Below are positions 52,659-61,525 of a DNA stretch of 64,000 nucleotides, in pieces. Where the stretch lies: assembly GCF_017873135.1 (NCBI RefSeq), contig NZ_JAGGJV010000011.1, positions 1 to 64,000 on the forward strand. Direction: 5' to 3'. Source of the stretch: Rhizobium herbae (lineage in GTDB: Bacteria > Pseudomonadota > Alphaproteobacteria > Rhizobiales > Rhizobiaceae). Each line of letters begins with the position of its first letter. The stretch's first letter is position 1. Under the pieces are notes generated by a model that did no database searches, had not been told where the DNA came from, and was given only the letters and a program-made list of their open reading frames with translations. Position numbers and translations under genes: made by a program.

Positions 52659-53573
52659 TCACGGCTTCACGTCAAGACTTGGAAACCACCTGCGATTGTC
52701 CGATTCGTCGCTGCACGCGTCACCATTGTCACCGAGAACTTGGAATTCATCCTCGTTCCACGCAAACAGCGCCTCGGGCACCATGCCGTGGAGATCAACG
52801 GTCGTGTGAGGTTGGGGAACGTGCTTTCCGTCCCACCAATAGAGTTTCGGCTGCGGACCGCCATCCGCCACCGAGCCCGCAACAATCAGGTAGGCGTGCT
52901 CACCGGTTCCGATCTTCTCAAGAGATCGAATTCCGAGCCCGTCGAGAGATAACTCTGAGACCGGCGGGATCTCCTCGCCCGTCGATGTCGCCGCTGCTGC
53001 CGGGACGGTGCCAGGTGTAAGGGGGTTTTTCAGCCTTATAACCTGCGCCTTGTTTTCTCCTGTCAGCGGTCCACGCAATCCGACGAGCAAATCGCCGCCG
53101 GGTGTCGCGGCAAGGCCCTCTATATTCAGGTTGGGCTTCAAGGTCGCCTCGTCCGTGCCAAGCGCTTCCGCGATCTTTGCTCGCAAATCGCGATATTCTC
53201 CGACGAGCCGAAGCGTATGGCCGTCGGGATCGATCTGGGTGGCAAGCAGAAGTTTGCGCTTGGTCTTGTCCTCGCCTTCCTTGTTCAGGGAGTGCGATGT
53301 CAGCCAGAATATCGTATCGCCGATGCGGGCTGCAGCCTCAATGTCCGTGACATCGGGCAGCGCCAAAGTTGAAACCGGCGATTTCTCGTTTCGCTTGTAG
53401 ATGGTCAGGGTTTCAGTTTCGTCGCTGGCGACGACGAAATGATCATCATCAAGTTTGGCTGCGGCGGACGCCTCGCAAACACCCTCATACTCGAAAAAGG
53501 CGGCCATTGCGGGCGACGTTGCAAGCGCGAGGTTGATCGCGAGAAGCACGGTTCCGAAACGCTCATAACGCAT
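52659..53573 (-). CDS. secreted DUF3616 protein
   Basis: This is a 304-aa protein with a signal peptide (TVLLAINLALATSPAMA, cleavage near residue 24). It contains LNIEGLAATPGGDLLVGLRG then PLTGENKAQVIRLKNP, the DUF3616 hallmark, and GTGEHAYLIVAGSVADGG. The repeating four-strand pattern suggests a beta-propeller like esterase-like phytases. No enzymatic activity is established for the family. Its start overlaps the DUF2272 stop by 11 bases, so the two are coupled. Confidence 0.78.
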   Translation of the reverse strand: MRYERFGTVLLAINLALATSPAMAAFFEYEGVCEASAAAKLDDDHFVVASDETETLTIYKRNEKSPVSTLALPDVTDIEAAARIGDTIFWLTSHSLNKEGEDKTKRKLLLATQIDPDGHTLRLVGEYRDLRAKIAEALGTDEATLKPNLNIEGLAATPGGDLLVGLRGPLTGENKAQVIRLKNPLTPGTVPAAAATSTGEEIPPVSELSLDGLGIRSLEKIGTGEHAYLIVAGSVADGGPQPKLYWWDGKHVPQPHTTVDLHGMVPEALFAWNEDEFQVLGDNGDACSDESDNRRWFPSLDVKP

Positions 53574-54192
53574 TTTGAATCACTCCCACAAATGTGCGGC
53601 GCCCATCCCTTATTCTGCCGGCGGAATCGAGCTTGTAGGTCGTCCGCGTCACCGCCTGCCGGACATTGCCGCCAATGACGTCGGCCTCTCCGCTCCGCAC
53701 GGCCACGACGATGTCTGAATGGCTGCAGAAGCTGTCACCGCCATGCTCGCGGATCCTCTTCAGTTCCCTCTTGGCGTCGGCGAATGTCATCGGAGGGGCG
53801 CGGCAACCGTCGCCGCTGCGGCTAGCCCAGACAAGGTCTCCGACGGACAGCGACGTAACACCGGGATCCTCCAGCGAAAGGCCTTGGAAATTTCCCGAAT
53901 CGATCTTGGACACGTAGATCGAATGGTTTTCATGCGAAGGGAACGACGCGCCGGCGCCAGCCTCCTTGAAGCAGTAGGATATGAAAGCAGCGGACCAGGC
54001 GGGAGAATCCCGCCCGTCCAGATCGCTTCCGACGGCGTTCCAGTATTCATGGACAAACGTCCAGAATGGATGGTCTGCCTCCATCCGCGAACTGGTAAAG
54101 CCCATACGTGTGCCGTTGATTTTCTCGATCGGGCCGCCCCATCTGGTCCATTCCCGGCGCGCCACGTTCACAAGGTTGTCTCGAATTGTCAT
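53563..54192 (-). CDS. DUF2272 protein, putative NlpC/P60-like peptidase
   Basis: This is a 209-aa protein. DSPAWSAAFISYCFKEAGAG has the layout of DUF2272, in which the segment around the Ser/Cys after W resembles the nucleophile helix of NlpC/P60 peptidases. VGDLVWASRSGDG and SFCSHSDIVVAV follow, the last with the His and Asp positions. The usual family Cys appears replaced by SAAFIS, so catalysis is uncertain. The start ATG 54192 (GAGG upstream) lies ten bases after the preceding gene's stop. Confidence 0.65.
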   Translation of the reverse strand: MTIRDNLVNVARREWTRWGGPIEKINGTRMGFTSSRMEADHPFWTFVHEYWNAVGSDLDGRDSPAWSAAFISYCFKEAGAGASFPSHENHSIYVSKIDSGNFQGLSLEDPGVTSLSVGDLVWASRSGDGCRAPPMTFADAKRELKRIREHGGDSFCSHSDIVVAVRSGEADVIGGNVRQAVTRTTYKLDSAGRIRDGRRTFVGVIQNAL

Positions 54193-54202
54193 AGCCGTCA
54201 CC

Positions 54203-55093
54203 TCAAATGAAATCGCCGTTGGCGCGTGACCATTTTTTCTGTGCGAGGTTGGCCCGCCGCGTCTTCAGGGCCGTCTTGAGATTCTTGCAGCGCTCGGGTT
54301 CATTCTCCGCACCCACATTCAGCAGCGCGGTGAACGGATCGGTTGCCAGCAATGCCCGTTGCAGATCGTCGAACCCGGCGCGACCATGGTGTCTGATGTC
54401 CATGACGATGCAGCACAGATCAGCGCTAATGCCGTCAAGTCCAAGACGACGGTCGCCTTCCCTTACCAGGCGGCGTGCCGTGTGGATCATATGCTGCACC
54501 TGGAGGAGCCGCGCTTCGGGATGATGTGTTGTCCAGTGGATCAGCTTCGCTGCGGCTATGACTTCCGCATCCTCGACGTCGTCCAAGGTCGGGTTGAGAT
54601 AGAGCTGCAGCTTTTCGGTGGAATTATCATCCTCCATCGTGACGGCCCTCCCTGCTTCGAGCTTCACGATCCGTCCGCCGCGCACCTCAAGATTGGGAAA
54701 ATAGTCAAGGACTTCAGGCCGCTGCAGCATATCCCTAAACCAGACAATAAAATCGCCGTCCGGAACATGGGCGGCGAACTGGCCGAAGCCGAACGTGAAT
54801 CTCGCCCGGTCATAAGTGTTCAATGAAATGAAGCTCTGGCCCTCGCAGATCGCTGTCGGCTCTATAAACGCCGACCAGAAACCGTGCACATCCTGATAAT
54901 CTTTGGCGAGATACAGCTGTTTTTTCGCCTCGGCATTGCCGAAGAAACCCGCGTCGTTGGAAAGTCCGAAACGCTCGACTCCCGTATTCCTGTTGCGGAA
55001 CCGAACGCGGGCTCCGATGGGAAAGATGTCGTTGTTGTTGACGCGAGCGGAAAAATGCCGGCCGTCCCGGACCACATCGAAATGAATCGCCAT
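54203..55093 (-). CDS. hypothetical protein, possible lysozyme-like fold (296 aa)
   Basis: GGGAGG precedes the ATG at 55093. The first gene of the minus-strand operon encodes MAIHFDVVRDGRHFSARVNN, then RFRNRNTGVERFGLSNDAGF, and a segment SLNTYDRARFTFGFGQFAAH followed by VPDGDFIVWFRDML, which resembles the catalytic neighbourhood of some peptidoglycan-binding or lysozyme-like proteins. The C-terminal half is helical with HMIHTARRLVREGDRRLGL. I cannot assign a function. Directly downstream is a DUF2272 putative peptidase. Confidence 0.6.
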   Translation of the reverse strand: MAIHFDVVRDGRHFSARVNNNDIFPIGARVRFRNRNTGVERFGLSNDAGFFGNAEAKKQLYLAKDYQDVHGFWSAFIEPTAICEGQSFISLNTYDRARFTFGFGQFAAHVPDGDFIVWFRDMLQRPEVLDYFPNLEVRGGRIVKLEAGRAVTMEDDNSTEKLQLYLNPTLDDVEDAEVIAAAKLIHWTTHHPEARLLQVQHMIHTARRLVREGDRRLGLDGISADLCCIVMDIRHHGRAGFDDLQRALLATDPFTALLNVGAENEPERCKNLKTALKTRRANLAQKKWSRANGDFI

Positions 55094-55171
55094 TGCCACC
55101 TCCCGTTTAGGGCGCTGCCTTCTGCTGGTGGCGTATTGGTGTCTCCGGCACCGTGACGTGAGCGTGATTTC

Positions 55172-55711
55172 TTGGCACGGCTGACGGGAGTTCGACTGTG
55201 GAACGACGAGTTTTGGAGTTACATAGGCGCAGCAAGAACGAGTGCTGAACTCTTCCGGGCACCGCATTACCCGGATTCGATCCCTCGGAAGCTGGACGCC
55301 TTGAGGGGAGTCGAACGGGAGAGCCCATCTTGGCTTTCTCGGGCGCATCAGATCGATTTATGGAATCTCGTGACAAAACCAATTTTGGTTGTACGATGGC
55401 GCAGGGCAACGACAGCGCGAGTCATCAGTTTTCTCACCGGCCAGAATGACAACTCTCAGGCAGAACAGCGCTTCTGGGAGGCGATCGATTTTCCCGATGC
55501 GGGCAAACTCTTGCAATTGCCGGGGTTCACCAGCGAGGCGATCACTGCCGATTCAACCAACGCTGAGGCGCTGACAAAGATGGACGATCTGGCGAGGAAG
55601 ACATTGGTGGCGCTCGACGCAGAAAACAGACCCAAGGGCGTTGCTAAACGGGATGCGATTGTCACGCACCTACTCGTTCAACTCGCCTCGGGCAGCACCG
55701 GTCCGCGATGA
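55172..55711 (+). CDS. hypothetical protein (about 179 aa)
   Basis: The frame is open from a TTG at 55172 with a weak ribosome site; the true start may lie further in. The product is helical with VRLWNDEFWSYIGAARTSAE, HQIDLWNLVTKPILVVRWRR and a C-terminal region containing KMDDLARKTLVALDAENRPK. There is no signal peptide. It is divergent from the minus-strand protease operon, so the two could share a control region. The family is not recognised. Confidence 0.5.
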   Translation: MARLTGVRLWNDEFWSYIGAARTSAELFRAPHYPDSIPRKLDALRGVERESPSWLSRAHQIDLWNLVTKPILVVRWRRATTARVISFLTGQNDNSQAEQRFWEAIDFPDAGKLLQLPGFTSEAITADSTNAEALTKMDDLARKTLVALDAENRPKGVAKRDAIVTHLLVQLASGSTGPR

Positions 55712-56063
55712 CGAGGCACATCCACCTATATATACCCTTCCCCGTTCAGAGCATTTTCTATCCTGCATTGCACTCTCTTAAGTTTTGGTCTTGTCAGATA
55801 ACAATCCATGTCGCATATTTTAGCGAAGGGTAAAGTTGTGGGTTGTGCGGGTTCCAGCGGGGGATACGGATCATGCGGCATGAACTGGACGCGCGAATAC
55901 AAGCTTCTGCTAAACCCGGCACGGTTTCGGGAAGCACATTCCGAAATTGCCCGGCTTTTCGGAACTTAGAGTCTTTCACCTGAATTCCCTTCGCCCTGCA
56001 GCTCAGCAAATGAGCGATCACGATCCTAAAGTCATTCGGCTTCCAACGATGGATTGAATAGCG
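55712..56063. other. gap with no supported gene
   Basis: This is AT-richer DNA between two plus-strand genes. Short ORFs on both strands lack ribosome sites and motifs. I see no strong hairpin. Confidence 0.4.
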
Positions 56064-56711
56064 ATGATAGCGAACACGGAAGGCGCATCCTCATTGACGG
56101 ACTGGATTGCAGTCAGTCTCACGCTTCTGGGCGGAGCCGCTGCCCTAGTTCAGTACTATTGGAACAGTCGCCGCGAGCAGGCACGTGCTGCGGCAGAAGA
56201 AATGCAAAATCTCATATCCGACCCAGCAGTAAAAACGGCATTGGCCGCGCTTGATTGGAATGTTTGCTACATCCCCTTTCGGGACGACACCGGAACCGAC
56301 AGGCTCGTGGAATTTACCGAGCAGGATTTTCATTTGGCGATGCGCAAACCCGGCACGAAGCGTAGCTCCGTGCAACGCTATAAGCTCTCAGAAGACCGAG
56401 CGGCCAACGAGAAGAAGATCGCGGGCGATGATAAAGACGCCGGATTCTCGGCACTCGATCACCACATCAGGAGTATCTTCAACGATTTTCTTGCTCGCCT
56501 CGAGCGGATGGAAGGGCTGATCCGCGAACGCGTGGTTTCGAAGGCGGAGTTCAAACGCTACTTCGAGTATTATCTCGAGCTGCTCGGTGGAGAAAGAGAC
56601 AAGGAGCGCAAGGCGCTTCAGAGAAAACGGCAAGTCCTGATCGACTACATACGGGACTACGAGTTTAACGGCGTGATTGATCTCATGAAAATGTACGGTA
56701 TGCCGATATGA
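56064..56711 (+). CDS. membrane-anchored hypothetical protein (215 aa)
   Basis: One N-terminal membrane helix (residues 10-30, SLTDWIAVSLTLLGGAAALV) is followed by a cytoplasmic domain with NLISDPAVKTALAALDWNV and VEFTEQDFHLAMRKPGTK. The C-terminal half has a coiled coil (RIEMEG-like helices, KRYFEYYLELLGGERDKERK) ending in DYEFNGVIDLMKMYG. It resembles small membrane proteins of unknown function encoded near defence genes. It precedes the beta-helix gene by 61 bases. Confidence 0.65.
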   Translation: MIANTEGASSLTDWIAVSLTLLGGAAALVQYYWNSRREQARAAAEEMQNLISDPAVKTALAALDWNVCYIPFRDDTGTDRLVEFTEQDFHLAMRKPGTKRSSVQRYKLSEDRAANEKKIAGDDKDAGFSALDHHIRSIFNDFLARLERMEGLIRERVVSKAEFKRYFEYYLELLGGERDKERKALQRKRQVLIDYIRDYEFNGVIDLMKMYGMPI

Positions 56712-56772
56712 CGAGACAAGGACAGTACCTCGGCTTCCGCTTGATCTGGGCTTTTTGGGACAAGAACGCTTG

Positions 56773-58404
56773 ATGGCGTCTCCCATCAAGGTCGGACCTC
56801 AAGATGTCCATAGCGGCATCGACGCCCTTCGATGTGGGATCAATCTGGAGCTCCAGGAAGGACGTTACAAGGACCCTCTCATCATCGCGTCCAAGTCGGG
56901 AACCCAGGATCGGCCGATCATACTGTCCGGGAAAAATGCCACGGTTGGGAAAGGGGAAACCTATGAACACTATCGTAAAACGGCGAACAGGCTGTCAGCC
57001 GTTCAAGAGGCCGGCGGCCAATACCCAGGCGTCTACTATGTCGCGGACAATGCAGCGCTCATCTTGCGGGATTGCCAATGGCTCGTCATTGAGGATCTAG
57101 TCTTCGACGGCTGCTGGCCGACGGCGATCTATCTCGACAATTGCCAGCATATCACTATACGCGGAGTCGACTTTCGCGGTGGCACCTTTGCGATCGGTGC
57201 AACAGGCCCAAATACCCGCCACCTACTCATCGAAGAATGTAGCTGGATTCAGGATATCAGCCGGCATGGCATGACGGACCTGGCGTCAATCCGAGCGAAA
57301 GACCGCATTGTCGACGCTGATCCACCAAGCCTGCTGCTTTGGCAGAAGATGGATTGGGAAGATGTGCATCGCAATTTTGCCGAGACGAACAAGCGTGTGA
57401 GCGTCAATCACGATGCCCGCGCTTTCGATGGAGACTTCTTCCGGGCCTGGACGATCGCTGGATATGTCATTATCCGCAATAATGTCATCATCGATGCCTT
57501 CAACGCCATTCATTTCTTCAATCAAGCGGCTGCATCGACGGTGACCAACTTCTCGCGTAATGTCCTGATCGAAAACAACTGGTTTGTGCGGATCAGGGAC
57601 AATGCCGTTGAGCCCGAGGATTTTGCCTGGAACTGGACTGTGCGGCACAACAAGTTCGTCGACTGCTATGGTCTGTTTTCACTGGAGATGCAACGGTCGG
57701 GATATTTCTACATCTACGGAAATCTTGGCTGGAACCGCTACCGCCCCGGACCGCCGCGGGACGAGCACACGTCAGGTCAATTGTTCAAATTTCCCGTCGC
57801 GCATGAGGCCGATGGGCCTCACTACGTCTTCCATAATAGTTGGCTGATCCGGGCCGCGATCACGAAAAAACATCGCTTTAGAAACTTCCATCATATCAAC
57901 AATGCCATCGGCTACTATGAGGAAGACGGAGAGCGACCGCCCCGAAATGCCCATCCCTTCGGGTCGAAATGGAACAAGCCCGACGAGAAGAATGCGGATG
58001 ACGAGGCCACTGCAAAAGCGGAGGAGAAGCGCTTCACTCGCGAGTGGCGGAAGCTTGGCATCGAATTTGACGGCGACGTCGTTGATCATCCAGATTTCCC
58101 TGAGAACCTGCGCAACGCCGGCTACCCGCTTGGGATCTACGCGCGCCGGCAGCCACTCCTGTTTCATAACGAGAGACCTGGACGGCCGAAGGGGCTAAGA
58201 TTGTCAAACGCGCCTGTGGCAATTCGCCTCGAACTTCGATTTCCCGATGGCCGTCAAACCTACGTGCGGGAAAACCGCGGCGTCGTTGGAGCCTGGCAAG
58301 ACGATGGACTTATCCATGTCGAAGATCCTGCTTTCGTTGCTTCATGGCCCGTTGCAAGGGTAGGTCGCCAAAAATCGTCGCGACATGGTTTTGGCAGGAA
58401 ATAG
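56773..58404 (+). CDS. right-handed parallel beta-helix protein
   Basis: This is a 543-aa protein built of repeated short strands typical of pectate-lyase-like folds: AALILRDCQWLVIEDLVFDG, AIYLDNCQHITIRGVDFRGG, HLLIEECSWIQDISRHGM, YVIIRNNVIIDAFNAIHFFN and VLIENNWFVRIRDNAVE. The repeats occupy about 80-320. There is no signal peptide, so polysaccharide degradation outside the cell is not assured. Such domains also occur in phage tail spikes and in NosD-like periplasmic proteins. The C-terminal 150 residues are Lys/Glu-rich and then beta. The ATG at 56773 is preferred over the TTG at 56755. Confidence 0.75.
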   Translation: MASPIKVGPQDVHSGIDALRCGINLELQEGRYKDPLIIASKSGTQDRPIILSGKNATVGKGETYEHYRKTANRLSAVQEAGGQYPGVYYVADNAALILRDCQWLVIEDLVFDGCWPTAIYLDNCQHITIRGVDFRGGTFAIGATGPNTRHLLIEECSWIQDISRHGMTDLASIRAKDRIVDADPPSLLLWQKMDWEDVHRNFAETNKRVSVNHDARAFDGDFFRAWTIAGYVIIRNNVIIDAFNAIHFFNQAAASTVTNFSRNVLIENNWFVRIRDNAVEPEDFAWNWTVRHNKFVDCYGLFSLEMQRSGYFYIYGNLGWNRYRPGPPRDEHTSGQLFKFPVAHEADGPHYVFHNSWLIRAAITKKHRFRNFHHINNAIGYYEEDGERPPRNAHPFGSKWNKPDEKNADDEATAKAEEKRFTREWRKLGIEFDGDVVDHPDFPENLRNAGYPLGIYARRQPLLFHNERPGRPKGLRLSNAPVAIRLELRFPDGRQTYVRENRGVVGAWQDDGLIHVEDPAFVASWPVARVGRQKSSRHGFGRK

Positions 58405-59120
58405 GCACCAGCGCACTCGAGGCATAGTCGTCAGTGTCGTTCGTGCCCGGCGGCATACGATGCAAAAAAACACGCACTTCCGTGTCGGACCTATTCGTAT
58501 CTGGAGCAGGATGATTTTCTAATGACGTGAACGTATAGGGAACATAATGGCCGTTGTCGAGACCAAGCGTAGAGCGCACCATCAACAGTCGTGCACCGTT
58601 TATTGCCGACTACAAAGATTCCCAATCTGCTTTAACGCAGATATCGAAGGCTAGCGATTGATTGCCCAACCCTCGCCTCACTGATCATCTCGTTTATGCG
58701 GCACCGGATCTAAAGAGCGTGACGCAACGGCTCGAGTGGTCGCCGGACTCGCCCGCCTTTACCACCGGCAATGGCAATTCCGAGTTCGATTACGTCGCCC
58801 GCTTGGTTGAATAATTGCCGTGCGCTGTTTGCAAGGGCAAACTCAGATGTTCATCGTACCCTGCCCCGCAGGCGCCAACATGCTCGCAATGGTCGCCTTG
58901 ATGGGAGTCGAACCGTGAGCGCGGCACTTTAATTCACAAGCTACTAAGAAATAACGACTTTCTAGTCGTACAGTTCGTTTTGGAAGTTCGGATATGCTTC
59001 AAGCCTAAACCGGCGCCTGTTCTCGTCGGGGTGCCAGAGCAAAGTGCGGTGCTTATGGAAAGATCATGTGCCGCACCGAAACACATCACGTCCGTCACCG
59101 TGGACCATTTGAACGCGTTG
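58405..59120. other. gap carrying the right 120-bp repeat
   Basis: It contains the second copy of the gene-tail fragment at 58695-58814. Other ORFs are short and motif-free. It marks the right edge of the repeat-bracketed 21-kb segment. Confidence 0.5.
58695..58814 (+). repeat. 120-bp direct repeat, right copy (gene 3'-end fragment)
   Basis: The frame reads YAAPDLKSVTQRLEWSPDSP, AFTTGNGNSEFDYVARLVE and a stop. It is about 95% identical to 37547-37666 in the same orientation. A few preceding codons (NPRLTDHLV) are in frame with it but absent from the left copy. Confidence 0.8.
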
Positions 59121-60671
59121 TCAAACAGGGCATTCCTTAAAGGGTAAATACTCAAGTTGAGTGGTCGAGGGGTCGCCATACAGTGACTGCGTTCCTGTCT
59201 TAAGGTCGAAGATCAGCACCGCTTCTTGCCTCTTAACACTCTCAGATTCCGTCACAGTTTCAATCAGTAAACCATAAGATGACGCGTTGTCGGCCAACGT
59301 AGGGCCTTGGTTGGGCGTGGCTACATCACTTGCCAACTTGAGAGTCCCGCACACGCGAGCGAAAATATTCGGGTGACCTGCCTTCTGATAAAGCCGAATC
59401 CCTGATAGCAGATTGTCGTCAGAAAGGCGCGGAATAAAGAACAGTGGTGCATCGCCGTCGCGGTTGTAGACCTGGATTCGGGCCCCTTCAAAATCGCTCT
59501 TTCTAATGCTGGCGTTGCTGAAGCGCACATTTGTCAAATCAGCATTGCGAAACGTGACAGCCGTGAGATCTGAGCCGGTAAAGCTTGCGCCAGGAAGGCG
59601 GGATCCCGTGAGGTTCACTTCGTTTAAGCGGATTCCCGAGAGAAACGCGCCGGGAATATCCGAGTAAGTAAAATCGCCCCCGGCGGTTTGGATTGCGCTT
59701 AGATCGACTCCTGCAGCGTGGAGTGAGACGAGAAGTTGACCGCGCTCGGGACTGGCCGGCGCGCAATTTAATTGCGCGGCAGTCGAAAGGCTGGTGCCCG
59801 ACAGCATATCAACCCAGTGAGCAAAAGCAGCTAGCAGCCCATCCGAGGCTTTACGAGTTCCCAAGGGATGATTTGCATAAACCCCTGCGATAAGAGTTTT
59901 CGCGCTATCCGCGGGCACGCCGTCATGCGATCCTCGCGGGCCTCTTCCGATCATATTTCCGAGGAGGCTATTATATGCCTCGCTAAGCGCGGGAGATGCG
60001 GTATCCTGCGGGCATTGGCCTGGCTCTGCACCCTCAACGGTTAGATATCGATACGGGCGCAATGCTTGGGTAAGGGCCGCAATTCTGCCCAGAGTAGCCT
60101 GCGATGGCACGAAAACCGGCTGCGGTTCTTCGGCGACAGGTTGCCGAAAACAGCTTCGCTTTCGAGTATCAGAACAGTAATTGTCAGCGGTCCGTTCGGT
60201 GGCTTGCTTTTCCTTGTCAATCTGCTCGAAGATCGCGGTTATCTCGACGACCAAGCTCGCGCGACGTTGTGCCTCAGCAAGCAGATTTTGAATTTCAACT
60301 TTATCGTTTTGTATGGCAAGTAGCCGCGACTGTTGGAACGTGACCAAGAGAGTCAGAATCGCCACCAGCCCCACCGCTGCAGTGCCGCCTGAGGGGACAA
60401 GACACCAAACAAATGCGGTCAGTGCCGGTGACAATAGGCGCCACCTTTCGTCTCCGGACCGCATGAAGATGACTTCGCTTAAATTTTTCACAGATGCTAC
60501 CAGCCGATGCTCCTGCCCCATCAATGCGGCTTCGTGATCAATTCGCGACTTCATTATTTCTGCTTCGATCCGGTTGAGCCGAGATTCGAGTGCAGTGTCA
60601 TCTGAATGTGCGATGGTCTCAAGAGTAGAAACGGATGCTGCCTGGCTGGGATCGATGTTGGGATCGGTCAA
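59121..60671 (-). CDS. membrane pentapeptide-repeat protein
   Basis: This is a 516-aa protein starting at a TTG (60671) with AGGGGG upstream. Residues 25-75 are a charged helix. Two membrane segments follow (about 79-113, SPALTAFVWCLVPSGG and AAVGLVAILTLLVTF). Then comes a coiled coil (LLAEAQRRASLVVEITAIFE) and, near residues 325-395, pentapeptide repeats such as RLPGASFTGSDLTAVTFRNA and DLTNVRFSNASIRKSDFEGA. The C-terminal 110 residues form a separate domain. Bacterial membrane proteins with this layout are often predicted scaffolds or effectors, with no proven function. Confidence 0.78.
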   Translation of the reverse strand: MTDPNIDPSQAASVSTLETIAHSDDTALESRLNRIEAEIMKSRIDHEAALMGQEHRLVASVKNLSEVIFMRSGDERWRLLSPALTAFVWCLVPSGGTAAVGLVAILTLLVTFQQSRLLAIQNDKVEIQNLLAEAQRRASLVVEITAIFEQIDKEKQATERTADNYCSDTRKRSCFRQPVAEEPQPVFVPSQATLGRIAALTQALRPYRYLTVEGAEPGQCPQDTASPALSEAYNSLLGNMIGRGPRGSHDGVPADSAKTLIAGVYANHPLGTRKASDGLLAAFAHWVDMLSGTSLSTAAQLNCAPASPERGQLLVSLHAAGVDLSAIQTAGGDFTYSDIPGAFLSGIRLNEVNLTGSRLPGASFTGSDLTAVTFRNADLTNVRFSNASIRKSDFEGARIQVYNRDGDAPLFFIPRLSDDNLLSGIRLYQKAGHPNIFARVCGTLKLASDVATPNQGPTLADNASSYGLLIETVTESESVKRQEAVLIFDLKTGTQSLYGDPSTTQLEYLPFKECPV

Positions 60672-61050
60672 GTTTTGCCCCCTGGGCCGACAGCTATTAG
60701 CCCCAGTATTGCGCGATATTGTTCGATCCAGTCAATAAAGAGCCTTAGACAACTGGCCAGCGTCCATTCTCTTCAGCCACAAACCCAAGCTTGGCAGCGA
60801 AACCCTTCACATAATTCCGAGTTATGTGAATTCAACTCCGTTATGGTTAGCCTAATGGCTCCAATATGCAACCGCATTTTCAGTCGGCAGCAAGGGAGTG
60901 GCATGTCACAATACGAAGCCTCGAACGATAGGGCCATACATTGCGAAATTTCCGCCTTTCCTCTCCCGAAATTGCTCATGCGATGGACGCCTTGATAACT
61001 GTCGCCGCAGCCGGGGGGGAAGGAGACGGTTCCCATATCGCAGTTCATAG
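60672..61050. other. junction region with a recombinase-like site
   Basis: It holds a perfect 9-bp-arm palindrome at 60806-60830. ORFs in this interval have no ribosome site or motif. The region ends exactly where the truncated nitrilase frame begins. Confidence 0.5.
60806..60830. other. palindrome resembling a tyrosine-recombinase core site
   Basis: TTCACATAA (60806-60814), a 7-base spacer TTCCGAG, and TTATGTGAA (60822-60830) form a perfect inverted repeat of the size used by Xer/phage-type integrases (two arms, 6-8-base spacer). Twelve bases of it (CCGAGTTATGTG, 60817-60828) recur inverted at 61051-61062 as CACATAACTCGG, at the edge of a truncated gene. Confidence 0.5.
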
Positions 61051-61389
61051 CACATAACTCGGCCGGCTGCGCTGGAAGGACAGTGCTTTGCGCTGGCGCC
61101 CAGCGCCCTGGTTTCGAAGACGATGATCGAGATGCTGGCCGATAGTCCTTCTACTGGAAGGCGGGGGTTCACAATGATCTTTGGTCCCGATGGCGCACCC
61201 TTGACCTCGACCATTCCAGAGAAACAGGAGGGCATTATGTATGTCGATCTCGGCCTCGTCGGCATCGCCAAGGCTGCTTACGATCCGGTTGGCCATTATT
61301 CTCGTCCCGATGTCTTGCGTTTGATGTTCAACAAATCACGCCACGAACGCGTCCAGCAGTTCGAGCCCGACTATGCGAGCGTCGATTGA
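61051..61389 (+). pseudogene. nitrilase C-terminal fragment
   Basis: In frame from 61051 to the TGA at 61387 the sequence reads RPAALEGQCFALAPSALVS, then GGFTMIFGPDGAPLTST-like strands, YVDLGLVGIAKAAYDPVGHY and SRPDVLRLMFN. This is the C-terminal third of an aliphatic nitrilase (A-x-E-x-x-C-F and G-H-Y-S-R-P are family hallmarks). The catalytic Glu, Lys and Cys lie in the missing N-terminal part, so it is inactive. It starts immediately at a recombinase half-site. Confidence 0.75.
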
Positions 61390-61525
61390 TCTTTAGATCG
61401 GTGGACGGCGACGTCATAATCCCAGGCGGGCTTGATCGGCAGCAAATATTGACGTTATGGTTGTGTCGGTGCAGGCGCCGGCGGGGGCATCAAGATCGGT
61501 TCGACCGGACTTACAGGAAAATGGA

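Noticed and set aside
58895..58915. Sequence whose reverse complement contains GGTTCGACTCC, like a tRNA T-loop
   Set aside because: The flanking bases do not pair to form a T-stem, and no anticodon or acceptor arm was found, so it is neither a tRNA gene nor a clear tRNA-derived att site.
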